Assembly (NCBI RefSeq): GCF_021730395.1
Contig: NC_069364.1
Location: 80,593,501-80,657,500 of the forward strand
Direction: 5' to 3'
Length of the DNA stretch: 64,000 bases
From: Mercenaria mercenaria
Taxonomy: Eukaryota > Mollusca > Bivalvia > Venerida > Veneridae
The translations under genes were made by a program, and so were the position numbers. The notes under the pieces are model-generated. The model was not told the origin of the DNA. It saw only the letters and a list, made by a program, of their open reading frames with translations, and ran no database searches. Numbering within the stretch: position 1 is the first letter of the stretch; the number at the start of each line of letters is the position of its first letter. Shown here one piece after another: positions 49,983 through 57,990 of this stretch.

Positions 49983-52900
49983 GTAGACAGAAATACAGAT
50001 AGAGGAAACCCATTGGATGTTTTTCTTTTTTATTTATTATATACTTGTCCAGGAGTAACTTTTAATATTTTCTATGATATTTTTTATATGTCTGCCCTGA
50101 TGATTATGATATGAAACCGGTAGGTAGACAGAAATACAGATAGAGGAAACCCATTGGATGTTTTTCTTTTTTATTTATATATATATATCGCCGGTCCATA
50201 GTTTGCGCTATATGACCGGTCAATATTCAATACATATTTGCTGGCCTAAGGAGTCAAGAATTTGGAAAATAAAAATGTGTAATAAATTTCTCAGTGATGT
50301 CATGTACTAAAACAGTTATTGCGTATCTTGCCGGTCAGAAGTCAGTACTATTGCCCGGGGTCCGAAGAGCTAATCAATAAGTGTATACCATTTGACCAAT
50401 AAGTGCACATGTTCTCAGATGACAAATTACCTACAGAAGAAGATAATATATTGGTACTTCGCAAAAATATCAAATACCATTCCATGTATGTAATAAACTT
50501 ATACACATAGAGTATATAAAGATTTGATTGGGAATTGTACTTTTGTCATGAATAAGGCAACCAAGAGATCAAGCACAATCAATACTATTAGTTCAAATAA
50601 AGTTAACCATGTCAAAATCTTTTATTTGGGTGAAGAATGAAGGGTTGTTTCACTGAGTGCATACTTAAAATTCAGTTATAACAAATTGTCATGGAACCGA
50701 CTTATTGCACATTACTAAATATTTTTACAATGTTGCGATATCGTGATGAAATTCCATCTTTGGGAAGAACTTATGACCAAGTATAAATTTTTGGCAGATG
50801 TTTTAACACTCGCATGCTTTATTTTATTTTAAAAGGTAATTTGATAACAGATGCAATAATTGACTACCATCTTAACTTCTCCCGTTCGGCAACCCAGTGG
50901 GCTCCTGCCGCTATAGCAGTGTGGAATGGTGGCGGTATTAGAGCATCTATTGACAAAGGTACAATTTATCATTCCAATCAAATACTGGTTATATTTACTT
51001 ATCAGATGCATCAAATTTCACTACATAGCCACTTTTCATAGTGTTTCGTGAATGAAATTTATGTGTGCCATTTTCATAAACAATTTTACAAATACATTTT
51101 TTCTCTTGTTGTTTATTTAACAAATAATCAAGGCCTTCGAGTGGTTTGTTGTCTTTATTACGGTTCAGAGTTCAGATGTGCAGGAATTGAACCACGAGGG
51201 CGTTAGTCCGAGTGGTTTAATATTTAAGCATCTGAACGATGAACTGTGGTAAATTAGACGACAAACCACGAGAAAGCCTTGTTTTCATTCTTACATGTTA
51301 ACCGAACTATTTTGATAAAAAATATGTTGGGCTTCATTCATCCAAACAGAAAAGAACCGGACATTATGTGGCAATTTGACGCCATAATTCTATTTTAACG
51401 GGTCGCGCGCCTTAAGGTAGTTCTGTACGTTTATTAATCGGAAGTAATGGCGTAACGTCATTTATCCGGAAAACGTATCAAAAAAAGCCTGGATTCGGCG
51501 TACGAAAATGAAAATTAATGAAAATCATTTTATGAATTTATGGGAACAGAGATTTTTCTTAGTGTATTCTGAAGTTTTGAAAAGTCGGGATTTAATTAAA
51601 CTCTACATTGTAGAAAAGAAGACTGAAAGCTGCGCCCTCTTCCTACGCATCTGAACTCCAAAACAATGATTTTATTCAGCGACTAATCACAAAATGAGAT
51701 ATATTATTTCTTAAATAGATCTACTGCATACAGAGTTTGAAATTCTTCTTTTTTCAACTGGCGATCAAATCAAGCCATGTTATAATTTCATTTAAGTGAC
51801 GTTGTTCCGTAATGTATAAAAATTACCATGATGAAATATATAAATCTAAATCTTTAAAACAATATCTAATATCTTATCTTATTTCCTATGTTTTCGATGT
51901 CCTGACATTAAAGTTCATTTTGTGAGTTTTTAATTTAGGAGCAATATCAGCAGGGGAGATAATTTCGCTAATGCCGTTTGGAAATACGCTAGATATTGTG
52001 ACAGTAAAAGGCAAGAATATCCGAGATCAGCTCGAAAAATCCGTGCAAGAATGGAACGAGAATGAACCTCATGGTCGTTTTCTTCAGATGTCAGGTGAAT
52101 ATGACTCCTATTAAGTTAATTAGAAGATGTCAGCCTGGTAAAGCGTACACACGAAACAGTTCCAATAAATATAGCCTTCCTATCTAAAATAAAGATGATA
52201 GGTCGGGATCCCGGATGAAGTGTAAATGAAGATAGCAAGCTTAAGGTTATATGAGCCGTGCCATGAGAAAACCAACATAGTGGCTTTGCGACCAGCATGG
52301 ATCCAGACCAGCCTGCGCATCCGCGCAGTCTGGTCAGGATCCATGCTGTTCGCTAACAGTTTCTCTAATTCCAATAGGCTTTGAAAGCGAACAGCATGGA
52401 TCCTGACCAGACTGCGCGGATGCGCAGGCTGGTCTGGATCCATGCTGGTCGCAAAGCCACTATGTTGGTTTTCCCATGGCACGGCTCATATGTCCTCCGT
52501 CATGGATTCATGTGAGCAAGTTGTCAGCCAGAGCATCCAGGTTGTATCGAGTCCGAAAATAAGATAATGTGAGTTTAGATATAGTGACACATAAAATCCA
52601 AATGAAACTGATAAATATTCTTTAATTTCTGCCATTTTGTCCTGACGTGTGTACGCGTTTGAAGAGCGATAGTACGCCATCACGTCAGACAGACACACTT
52701 GTGCGCCTTTACGGCAGATACCTTATATGTCGGCGCACTTATTTGTCATCTGGATTGATAATAAGCACAAGCTTACGACAAATAAGGTATTTGTCGTTCT
52801 GACAGAGGAACCAAAACAACTGTGGCTTTGGCCTATTGACTTGTTGGTGCGTTCGCATCAGAACGACAAATAAGCACGCTAATTATATATATATATATAC

Positions 52901-54306
52901 GTGAAATTTTACACGTGAATTTCCTGTGCTTTGTTTAGATATACTAAAAAAGCGTTGAAAAATCATCCGTTTGAATTAACATTTAGTTTTATTTGTTGGA
53001 TATGGAATGTAAGAAAATAGATTCAATAATTGAATGTAGGTGAGATGGTGTTTAAGCAGTAACTCGACAAATTTCGTCACATCAATGCCTGCCTAAACAG
53101 TAATAATCGAGACAGATATTCCGCTTACACATGCAGCCAGTGGAAGAATTTTATATATTTTATCATTTCAGGTTTGCATGTGGTATATAATTTACAGAAA
53201 CCGCCTGGCCGACGTGTTGTGTCAGTGGAAGCGGCGTGTCTAGAGTGCGAAGTACCGAGTTACTCCCCTTTGATAGACACAGACGATTACAAAATATTCT
53301 TGTCGTCTTTCTTGATAAATGGCGGTGACGGTTACAACTTCGAACTTTTAAAACGTCTACGTTTTAGTAAGTTATTATTATAACGAATCATTCCGAATCA
53401 TTTTCTTTTTATAATGGTGCACCTCACTAATATCCACACTTTGAACCGTGTGGTCTGCACTGTAGTTCCAGTTAGTAGATTTTTTTTCTTCAAAAAATAT
53501 TTCTCTAAAATTCTGTTTTTCTTTTGCATGTTGTTTGAAGAAAGGGGAATAATTAAACAAACTTTGAATAGATTTTTTTAATTAAACTAAACTAAATTAA
53601 CCTTGATGAGTTATCTCCTGTGAACAGAACATGGTCTAAATAAAGATTAAGTTCGAAGCAGCAGTGTTCAATTAATGTACAATTATTACCAATAAAGGGA
53701 AAATGCTCAAAGTGTTTTCCCTGTCAAAAGGCACCTTTGAACCTCAAAAGCGTGATAATTCTGTACTGGAAGAAAACACTTCAGTGGTGTTTGTCATTAA
53801 CAGGCTGGGACTGAGTCAAAAACCAAACGCCTGAAAGTCTACTATACAAAGCCTGAAGCCTCTTTTGGAAATTCCTACAGTCAAAGCCAGACTGAAAAAT
53901 CCCTGGCCTGCATGATGAATGCTAATTTCCGTGGCACTTCTTGGTATAATGACAGGCGATGTGTCTTATTTAACCCAACTTTAAAGAATAAAACAGGTTG
54001 CGTTTCAATTTAGTTTAAAACAATGTCATTACCACTCACATGCGTCATTTGAAATTCTTGGTAAAATATATTTTTCATATTTTTTTCACAGATACATTAG
54101 ATTTTACAACAGTGATGGAATATTTCAAAAGGCACAGTCCCGTGGCACCAGCGATTGAGGGGAGGATCCAGTTTGTTACCGATGCTATCTCAGTTGCAAC
54201 ATCCTTGTCTGTTCTAACCCCTCTGGTGTTCATAAACCTGTTCATATCATTGATTCTAGTTTATCCAGGCAGGTTAATTCAGTTTATCGACGTCCCGTTC
54301 CGTTAG
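37626..54306 (+). CDS. NT5E: Ecto-5'-nucleotidase (CD73 family), 9 coding exons, complete
   Basis: Nine exons join into 599 residues: 37626-38006, 43529-43742, 45917-46102, 46604-46801, 49685-49816, 50836-50958, 51939-52094, 53172-53366 and 54092-54306. The family hydrolyses extracellular AMP to adenosine and phosphate. Residues 21-35 form a signal peptide core. Metal and catalytic motifs are present: D46 and H48 (HTNDIHSR), D99 (LLLDAGDQF), N131 and H132 (LGNHEFD), H231 (ALGHAGF) and H253 (VGGHTNTFLY). The substrate domain has WNGGGIRA, LMPFGNTLDIV, HVVYNLQKPPGRRV and LINGGDGYNF. The C-terminal hydrophobic run (VLTPLVFINLFISLILVY) suggests a GPI signal, but a polar tail PGRLIQFIDVPFR follows it, which is unusual. 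Human NT5E (574 residues) also has nine exons. M7 is an alternative start. Confidence 0.92.
38007..38714. other. Intron 1 interval without recognised feature
   Basis: No repeat or exon recognised before the GTCGTG-rich cluster. Confidence 0.4.
38715..39330. repeat. GTCGTG/CGACAC-rich degenerate repeat cluster
   Basis: About 615 bp built from short words such as tgtcgtgtcgcattgtcg and the reverse complement cgacaatgcgacacgac. The words switch strand several times within the block. CpG density is far above the surroundings. No coding sense is visible. Confidence 0.75.
39628..39642. repeat. Target-site duplication of the intron 1 LINE, copy at its 3' end
   Basis: AAGCAAATGTCATTG, identical to 43105-43119. 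Confidence 0.85.
39643..43104 (-). mobile_element. 5'-truncated LINE (CR1/Jockey group) in intron 1, broken
   Basis: Minus strand, 3.46 kb, between perfect 15-bp duplications. From its 5' end: a partial apurinic endonuclease (LIFAESWL; TGGGVTIYIRDGL; GGIYRPPDSNN; NILVAGDFNIN), a linker (DIPWLNNTIRKAIRKRKKLY), and a reverse transcriptase (ACGPDLISPKLLRES; FKKSDPSKPPNYRPISLLSC; VFCDVSKAFDRV; FVPQGSILGPL; LFADDTSLYI). It ends with a C-terminal zinc-like CDCGEIETVDHYLLHC. ORF1 and the start of the endonuclease are missing, which fits truncated target-primed reverse transcription. Reading frame shifts at roughly eight places show it is inactive. Its 3' end has aataaata rather than long poly(A). 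It runs antisense to the host gene. Confidence 0.88.
43105..43119. repeat. Target-site duplication of the intron 1 LINE, copy at its 5' end
   Basis: AAGCAAATGTCATTG, identical to 39628-39642. Perfect identity suggests a fairly recent insertion. Confidence 0.85.
43529..43742 (+). CDS. NT5E: 5'-nucleotidase exon 2
   Basis: Residues 128-198: CLGNHEFD catalytic motif, FPVVSANTDV, KIGIVGYITPETAF. Acceptor atttcag and donor g|gtatag, phase 1. The insertion that separates exons 1 and 2 by 5.5 kb includes a LINE. Confidence 0.92.
43941..44181 (+). repeat. Dispersed 240-bp repeat, copy 1
   Basis: From gcacacaaacccgaaacctg to tttctcaagaacagg. A second copy is at 45038-45267 in the same intron. No inverted ends or tRNA boxes seen. 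Confidence 0.75.
44594..45872 (+). mobile_element. Tandem-repeat element with ATGCCCTCGGGCAT head
   Basis: Begins at the palindrome ATGCCCTCGGGCAT (44596-44609). It contains about six units of about 180 bp (caatccttgtggcaagacct; aactgacctatatatagatg; accttcaaacttaaaac) with gtccgtccgtacgaaccaga near unit starts, and ends near cgggggcatg (45861-45870). A 230-bp repeat (45038-45267) is inserted within one unit. The plan resembles the other hairpin-ended elements. Confidence 0.6.
45038..45267 (+). repeat. Dispersed 240-bp repeat, copy 2, inside a tandem array
   Basis: A diverged copy of 43941-44181 inserted after gcaagaccta. The host unit resumes at ctgaccta. Confidence 0.75.
45917..46102 (+). 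CDS. NT5E: 5'-nucleotidase exon 3
   Basis: Residues 200-260: IIIALGHAGFSTDKEVA and LVVGGHTNTFLYN, supplying two metal-ligand histidines. Acceptor gattcag and donor g|gtaggt. A tandem-repeat element ends about 45 bp upstream of the acceptor. Confidence 0.92.
46604..46801 (+). CDS. NT5E: 5'-nucleotidase exon 4
   Basis: Residues 262-326: YPTVVEQVRGNRALVVQAYK, MGKYLGYLKLTFN, GNPILLGSN. This is the end of the metallophosphatase domain and the linker to the C-terminal domain. Acceptor aaaag and donor a|gtaagt. Confidence 0.92.
47101..48119. mobile_element. Long-TIR element with internal duplication
   Basis: The left arm (47101-47188, acaggcactagtatcggacc) is mirrored at 47308-47394 and again at 48034-48119. 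The centre block (agaatttatttcacaacggc) is also duplicated. The sequence gttcttgccc lies just before the left end and just after the outer right end, giving an 8-bp or 10-bp target duplication depending on where the TIR starts. Long TIRs with 8-10-bp duplications recall Mutator-like elements. Intron 4 of the 5'-nucleotidase gene. Confidence 0.65.
47430..47618. mobile_element. Small inverted-repeat element nested in the long-TIR element
   Basis: cggtctttcaattg (47436-47449) is mirrored by caattgaaagaccg (about 47596-47609), with T-rich and A-rich outer ends. MITE-like. Confidence 0.5.
48120..49150. other. Intron 4 interval without recognised feature
   Basis: AT-rich with short frames only. 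Confidence 0.4.
49152..49440. mobile_element. TIR element with degenerate ACTTTCGACTTTTCACC core
   Basis: Ends ggtcatcgccatat and atttggcgatgacc are inverted. The interior is a run of about nine loose repeats of tttcgacttttcaccatcgt, giving strong strand asymmetry. Confidence 0.6.
49685..49816 (+). CDS. NT5E: 5'-nucleotidase exon 5
   Basis: Residues 328-370: SYMDEWKKPVTALSEEAIGF, then DHCRLQECNVG, the start of the C-terminal substrate domain. There is no long open frame of its own, but acceptor ttgtag and phase continuity support it. The donor g|gtctgt is weak for a consensus site. Confidence 0.85.
49873..49979. repeat. (TA)n microsatellite
   Basis: About 105 bp of nearly pure TA dinucleotides in intron 5. 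Confidence 0.95.
49981..50178 (+). repeat. 56-bp direct repeat, two copies 141 bp apart
   Basis: aggtagacagaaatacagat through gtttttcttttttattta occurs at 49981-50036 and again at 50122-50177. The first copy directly follows the (TA)n tract and the second directly precedes a short TA run. Confidence 0.8.
50200..50835. other. Intron 5 interval without recognised feature
   Basis: No named repeat or exon. Confidence 0.4.
50836..50958 (+). CDS. NT5E: 5'-nucleotidase exon 6
   Basis: Residues 372-411: NLITDAIIDYHL, then AIAVWNGGGIRASIDK, the conserved NGGGIR substrate-pocket motif. Acceptor aaaag and donor g|gtacaa. Confidence 0.92.
51129..51281. mobile_element. 153-bp MITE with 50-bp terminal inverted repeats
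   Basis: Left CAAGGCCTTCGAGTGGTTTG ... cagatg is mirrored by catctg ... CAAACCACGAGAAAGCCTTG. Intron 6 of the 5'-nucleotidase gene. No clear target duplication. Confidence 0.75.
51282..51938. other. Intron 6 interval without recognised feature
   Basis: No supported feature. Confidence 0.4.
51939..52094 (+). CDS. NT5E: 5'-nucleotidase exon 7
   Basis: Residues 413-463: AISAGEIISLMPFGNTLDIV, then NIRDQLEKSVQEW and GRFLQMS. Acceptor atttag and donor g|gtgaat. Confidence 0.92.
52253..52487. mobile_element. 235-bp palindromic element, copy 3
   Basis: Same ends and exact length as copies 1 and 2, flanked by ATAT on both sides (52249-52252 and 52488-52491). It starts 158 bp after exon 7 of the 5'-nucleotidase gene. 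Confidence 0.9.
52492..53171. other. Intron 7 interval
   Basis: Contains short mirrored motifs (gacaaataaggtatttgtcg at 52779-52798; acttatttgtc at 52738) and a TA run near 52885. No firm element boundaries. Confidence 0.35.
53172..53366 (+). CDS. NT5E: 5'-nucleotidase exon 8
   Basis: Residues 465-528: LHVVYNLQKPPGRRVVSV, ACLECEVPSYSPL, NGGDGYNF (aromatic nucleobase-stacking region). Acceptor tttcag and donor a|gtaagt. Confidence 0.92.
53367..54091. other. Intron 8 without recognised feature
   Basis: No named repeat or exon. Confidence 0.4.
54092..54306 (+). CDS. NT5E: 5'-nucleotidase exon 9 (terminal)
   Basis: Residues 530-599 and stop: VMEYFKRHSPVAPAIEGRIQ, then the hydrophobic C-terminus. 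Acceptor ttcacag. A donor-like gcag|gttaat near 54268 could remove the polar tail if another exon exists downstream. Confidence 0.85.
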
Positions 54307-54528
54307 CTCATTGGGAATAATAATATGTGAAACGTTCGATCATCATACATGTATATATGATGTAGCAATCGTTATACTTATTACATATCCTGCCTTCCAA
54401 ATGTATCGACGAACAGAGCGAAAATTATTCTACCAGCCTTGCAAAGCCCGAACTCGCATTGCATGTGTAGAGAGGAAGTTGAATGTCAAGTGTCTTAGAC
54501 CGTCGTAACATACACGGCTGAATTTGAA

Positions 54529-54534
54529 AATAAA
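54529..54534 (+). terminator. Candidate polyadenylation signal of the 5'-nucleotidase gene
   Basis: AATAAA about 220 bp after the stop codon. Position is plausible for a 3' end, not proven. Confidence 0.45.
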
Positions 54535-54586
54535 ATGACCGGCCAGTTTTATAACATTCCGCTCTCATTTACATTGTTCTTTCCTG

Positions 54587-54650
54587 TCGCCCGATTCGCT
54601 CGGTAGAGCAAGACTGGATCAAAAGGCCAAAAGTTCGATTCGCGGGCGAA
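54587..54650 (+). pseudogene. tRNA-like retroposed fragment with flanking direct repeats
   Basis: TCGCCCG (54587-54593) pairs perfectly with CGGGCGA (54643-54649) as a seven-base acceptor stem. A GCTC-ggta-GAGC D-arm and a GTTCGATTC B-box follow. At 64 bases it is short, with a contracted D-loop and a weak T-stem, so it is not a working tRNA. The repeat ATTGTTCTTT lies at 54573-54582 and 54654-54663, as after LINE-driven retroposition. Confidence 0.55.
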
Positions 54651-54663
54651 GCGATTGTTCTTT

Positions 54664-55103
54664 GTAAATGTTAGACAAAAGACTGTATAATGATTTATGT
54701 GTCTGAAGCGTTTTATTTCATGACTCATGTGTTTTAATGAAATGTAACGACGAATGTAGAATATATAATCGACCTGAAAGAGAAAGAAAACGCAAGGATT
54801 TCCGATTTACATGTATTTGCATTCCATATTCTTCTGAGGTCAAGTGTAAATTCCGTCAAGCGAACATATCAATTGTTTGAAACAGTGAAGTCTACAAATA
54901 TAATTCATCATCGTATTTCATTAAAGTACTCCATGATTTGTTTCAATAATTTCTCCAAAGATGTCATGTCCAGTTTTTACTAACATTGTTGTAAGTAAAA
55001 TTTAATGCATGTATAGTTTTTACCGCATCTTTAAAAAAGACCTTTTGATTTATGATTACCTGAGCGACATGATATTGTTATGTTGCATACTAAGATAATA
55101 TAA
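54664..55103. other. Interval without recognised feature
   Basis: AT-rich flank downstream of the 5'-nucleotidase gene. Confidence 0.4.
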
Positions 55104-56778
55104 CAAGAGCTGTTGGAGGACAGCAACGCTCGACTATCCAACAGCCTTGTCAATTGAACCAATATAAAAGTTGAAAAGGGGGCACAGATTTGTAAAAAGG
55201 TAATACAGAGTTACGGAACCTGTAGAATGTATGTCAGCTCATCACAGTGAACAAGTGTGTGAAGTTTCAATCCATTCCCAGTAGTGGGTACTGAGCTACC
55301 ACCTAAACCAACATTGATATTATAAGTCGAGAAAGGGGCATAAGTTTGTAAAAATGCAATGGACATTTATGAACCATGTGCAGTGAATTTCAGATCATGA
55401 CAGTGAACAAGTGTGTGAAGTTTCAATCCATTCCCGTTAGTGGATACTGAGATATCAGCTTACATACAAAAACTTAACCAAAAACTGCTGACACAATTTT
55501 GTGAAAAGAGCTGTCCGTAAGACAGCGCGCTCGACTATTCGGCGATTTGACAGTAAAATGAATTGATGTCTCAATAAGAGACCTCTACTTTAAAAGGAAG
55601 ATACATCAAGTCATTATCTTATATTGTACTAAAGTTATATCCATAAAGCGAAGATTGCCAAAAAACTTTAATTATGAAAGGTGCATAATTCTGTCAAAAA
55701 TACAATTAGAGTTATGGGGATTGTAACCACACATGCAGATGAAGATTATAGATAAATATTTTTAATTTCAAGTCATTATCTTTTAAAGTACCAAAGATAT
55801 GACTATAAACGAAGCTATTGAAAAAATTTAACATGAAAATAATTCCAAGTATAACAACTTGGTGGCCTTGACCTAGGGTATAATGGGCCCAGCCCCTGCA
55901 CATAATTTGTCTGTATGGTGGACAATGTTTATGTGAACTTACAGTAAGATATAAGCAATAGTAACAAAGATATGACAGAAAAACAAAGGTTGCCGAAAAA
56001 CTTCAACCTTAAAAATAAGCAAAGTATAACACTTGGTGACCTTGACCTTGGGTATAATGAACCCAGCTCCTGCACATACTTTGTTTGTATGCTGGACAAT
56101 GTTTATATGAACTTACAGTACGATATAAACAATAGTAACAAAGATATGACAGAAAAACAAAGGTTGCCGAAAAACACTAACCTTAAAATAACCTAAGTAT
56201 AACACATTGGTGACCTTGACCTTATGTATAATGGGCCCAGTCCCTGTACATACTTTGTTTGTATGCTGGACAATGTTTATGTGAAGTTACTGTAAGATAT
56301 AAGCAATAGTCACAAAGATATGACAGAAAAACCTTAAAAATAAACTAAGTATAACACCTTGGTGACCTTGACTTTATGTATAATGGGCCCAGCCCCTGCA
56401 CATACTTCGTTTGCATGCTGAACAATGTTAATGTGAAGTTACAGTAAGATATAAGCAATAGTAACAAAGAAAAACAAAGGTTGCCGAAAAATGTAACCAA
56501 GAAAGCTCACGCCGACACTGACCGCGCTGACGCCGACGCCGGAGCGAGTAGAATAGCACCCCTATTCTCCGAATAGTGGAGCTAAAAATGCAAAGTAGAG
56601 TTAAGGAATCTGTGCAGTGTAAATCAGTTTATCACAGTGAATAAGTGAGTGAAATTTTAATCCATTTCCACAACTTGTTCCTGAAATACCAGCTTATATA
56701 CGATAACTTAACCAAATCTGGACGCGTACGCACAGGTGAGTCCAATAGCTCTACCTATTCTTCCAATAGTCGAGCTAA
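55104..56778 (+). mobile_element. Hairpin-ended element (alpha type), outer copy interrupted by another
   Basis: The head caagagctgttggaggacag (hairpin GCTGT...ACAGC) is followed by GCTCGACTAT, mirrored by ATAGTCGAGC before the terminal TAA at 56778. The core units (gtgaacaagtgtgtgaagtt, tcaatccattccc) stop at 55504 and resume at 56586, after an inner element. Confidence 0.7.
55505..56585 (+). mobile_element. Hairpin-ended element (alpha type), inner nested copy
   Basis: The head is gagctgtccgtaagacagc (hairpin GCTGTC-cgtaa-GACAGC), then GCTCGACTATTCGG. The 3' end is CCGAATAGTGGAGCTAA. The core has four units of about 160 bp (gacagaaaaacaaaggttgc; ggtgaccttgaccttatgta), then GCCGACGCCGGAGC. 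Confidence 0.75.
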
Positions 56779-57337
56779 AATGCTTTTTTCTCAATTTTCT
56801 GTAACTCTGCCAAATTCTAAAATCGACTGAAATACCCCAATCTACCCATTGGCACCAGACCAGAAAGAAAATGTCATTGTATATGTTATACCCTACGCCT
56901 CGGAATACTATGTGACCCATGGCACCCTGGAGAAAGTTACAGAAAACTGAGAAAAGCCTGTGTCATTTACCTTCTAATCTGGTGCCAGTGAGCCCAAACA
57001 CTTCATGACCCTCTCACTCCCAGACACCCAGGACGATATGGGTGAATTTTTGTACGTATTTCCATTGTAAAATTGCCTGCATTTTATTTGTGCTCATTTA
57101 AATTATGTATGAACTGACCAAATAATAAATTTTCGAAAAATTTGATAAATATTTGAGAAATTCGTCTTATTTTTTCTTGTAAAATAACTCGATGTGCTTT
57201 ATATAAGATTTTTTATGGTAAAAGTACGAACTTTGTATAAATATGCAAAAAATTTACTAGTTTGTAATTTAGAAATTACAATTAATACATGTACGAATTG
57301 ACAGATTGTGCGAGCTGACATAAGGTAAACAGGAAAA
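56779..57337. other. Interval without recognised feature
   Basis: No supported feature. Confidence 0.4.
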
Positions 57338-57990
57338 CAAGAGCTGTCGGAGAACTGCAGCGCTCGACTGTAACTAAAAAACTTTAAATAATGAAAACAG
57401 AGAAAAAATAGACAAGTACGAAAGGTGCAAACATTTTGAGTAATAGAACTTCTCTTTTTTGTGATGGTGATGCTTAATCAGATAAAATAGTACACCAAAA
57501 TTATTGCTAAGTTAAAATGGGATCTAACGTTGTAAAAAGCAGTTATGGAACTTGTGCATTACATGTCAGATCGTCACAGTGAGCAAATGTATGAAATTTC
57601 AATCAGTTCCCATTAGCGGATACTGAGATACCAGCTTTCAAACGAAACAACAAAAAATTGTTAAGTCAAAAAGAGGCATAACTTTGAAAAACAAAAACAA
57701 AATAGTGTTATGGAACCTGCGTAATGCATCATGTTTCTATCATGTGTCTAATAATATGGAACAACTGTTTTAAGTTTGAATCAAATCTATTTAGTAATAA
57801 ATGAGATGGAGCAAAAATACACCAAAATTGAATCTGAAAATCGTAGCAAAAAGGAGGCATAAGTCATAACATATTTGTGCCAGTGTTATAGACCTTGTGC
57901 CATATGATGGTGATGATGTGGAACAATCATTTAAACTTTGAATCAAATACATTTAGTAGCAACAGAGATATGGGGGGAAAACATTAAAAC
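57338..57990 (+). mobile_element. Hairpin-ended element (alpha type), 3'-truncated
   Basis: The head caagagctgtcggagaactg plus GCTCGACTG is followed by diverged units resembling those of 55104-56778 and, later, those of 1900-2800 (aatcaaatctatttagtaat; atatttgtgccagtgttata). No GTCGAGCTAA end was found, so the 3' part is lost. It looks like a mosaic of two unit types. Confidence 0.55.

Noticed and set aside
54311-54508. 65-residue frame right after the 5'-nucleotidase stop
   Set aside because: It lies in the expected 3' untranslated region and has no recognisable motif. A read-through exon is not supported by splice signals that I can see.
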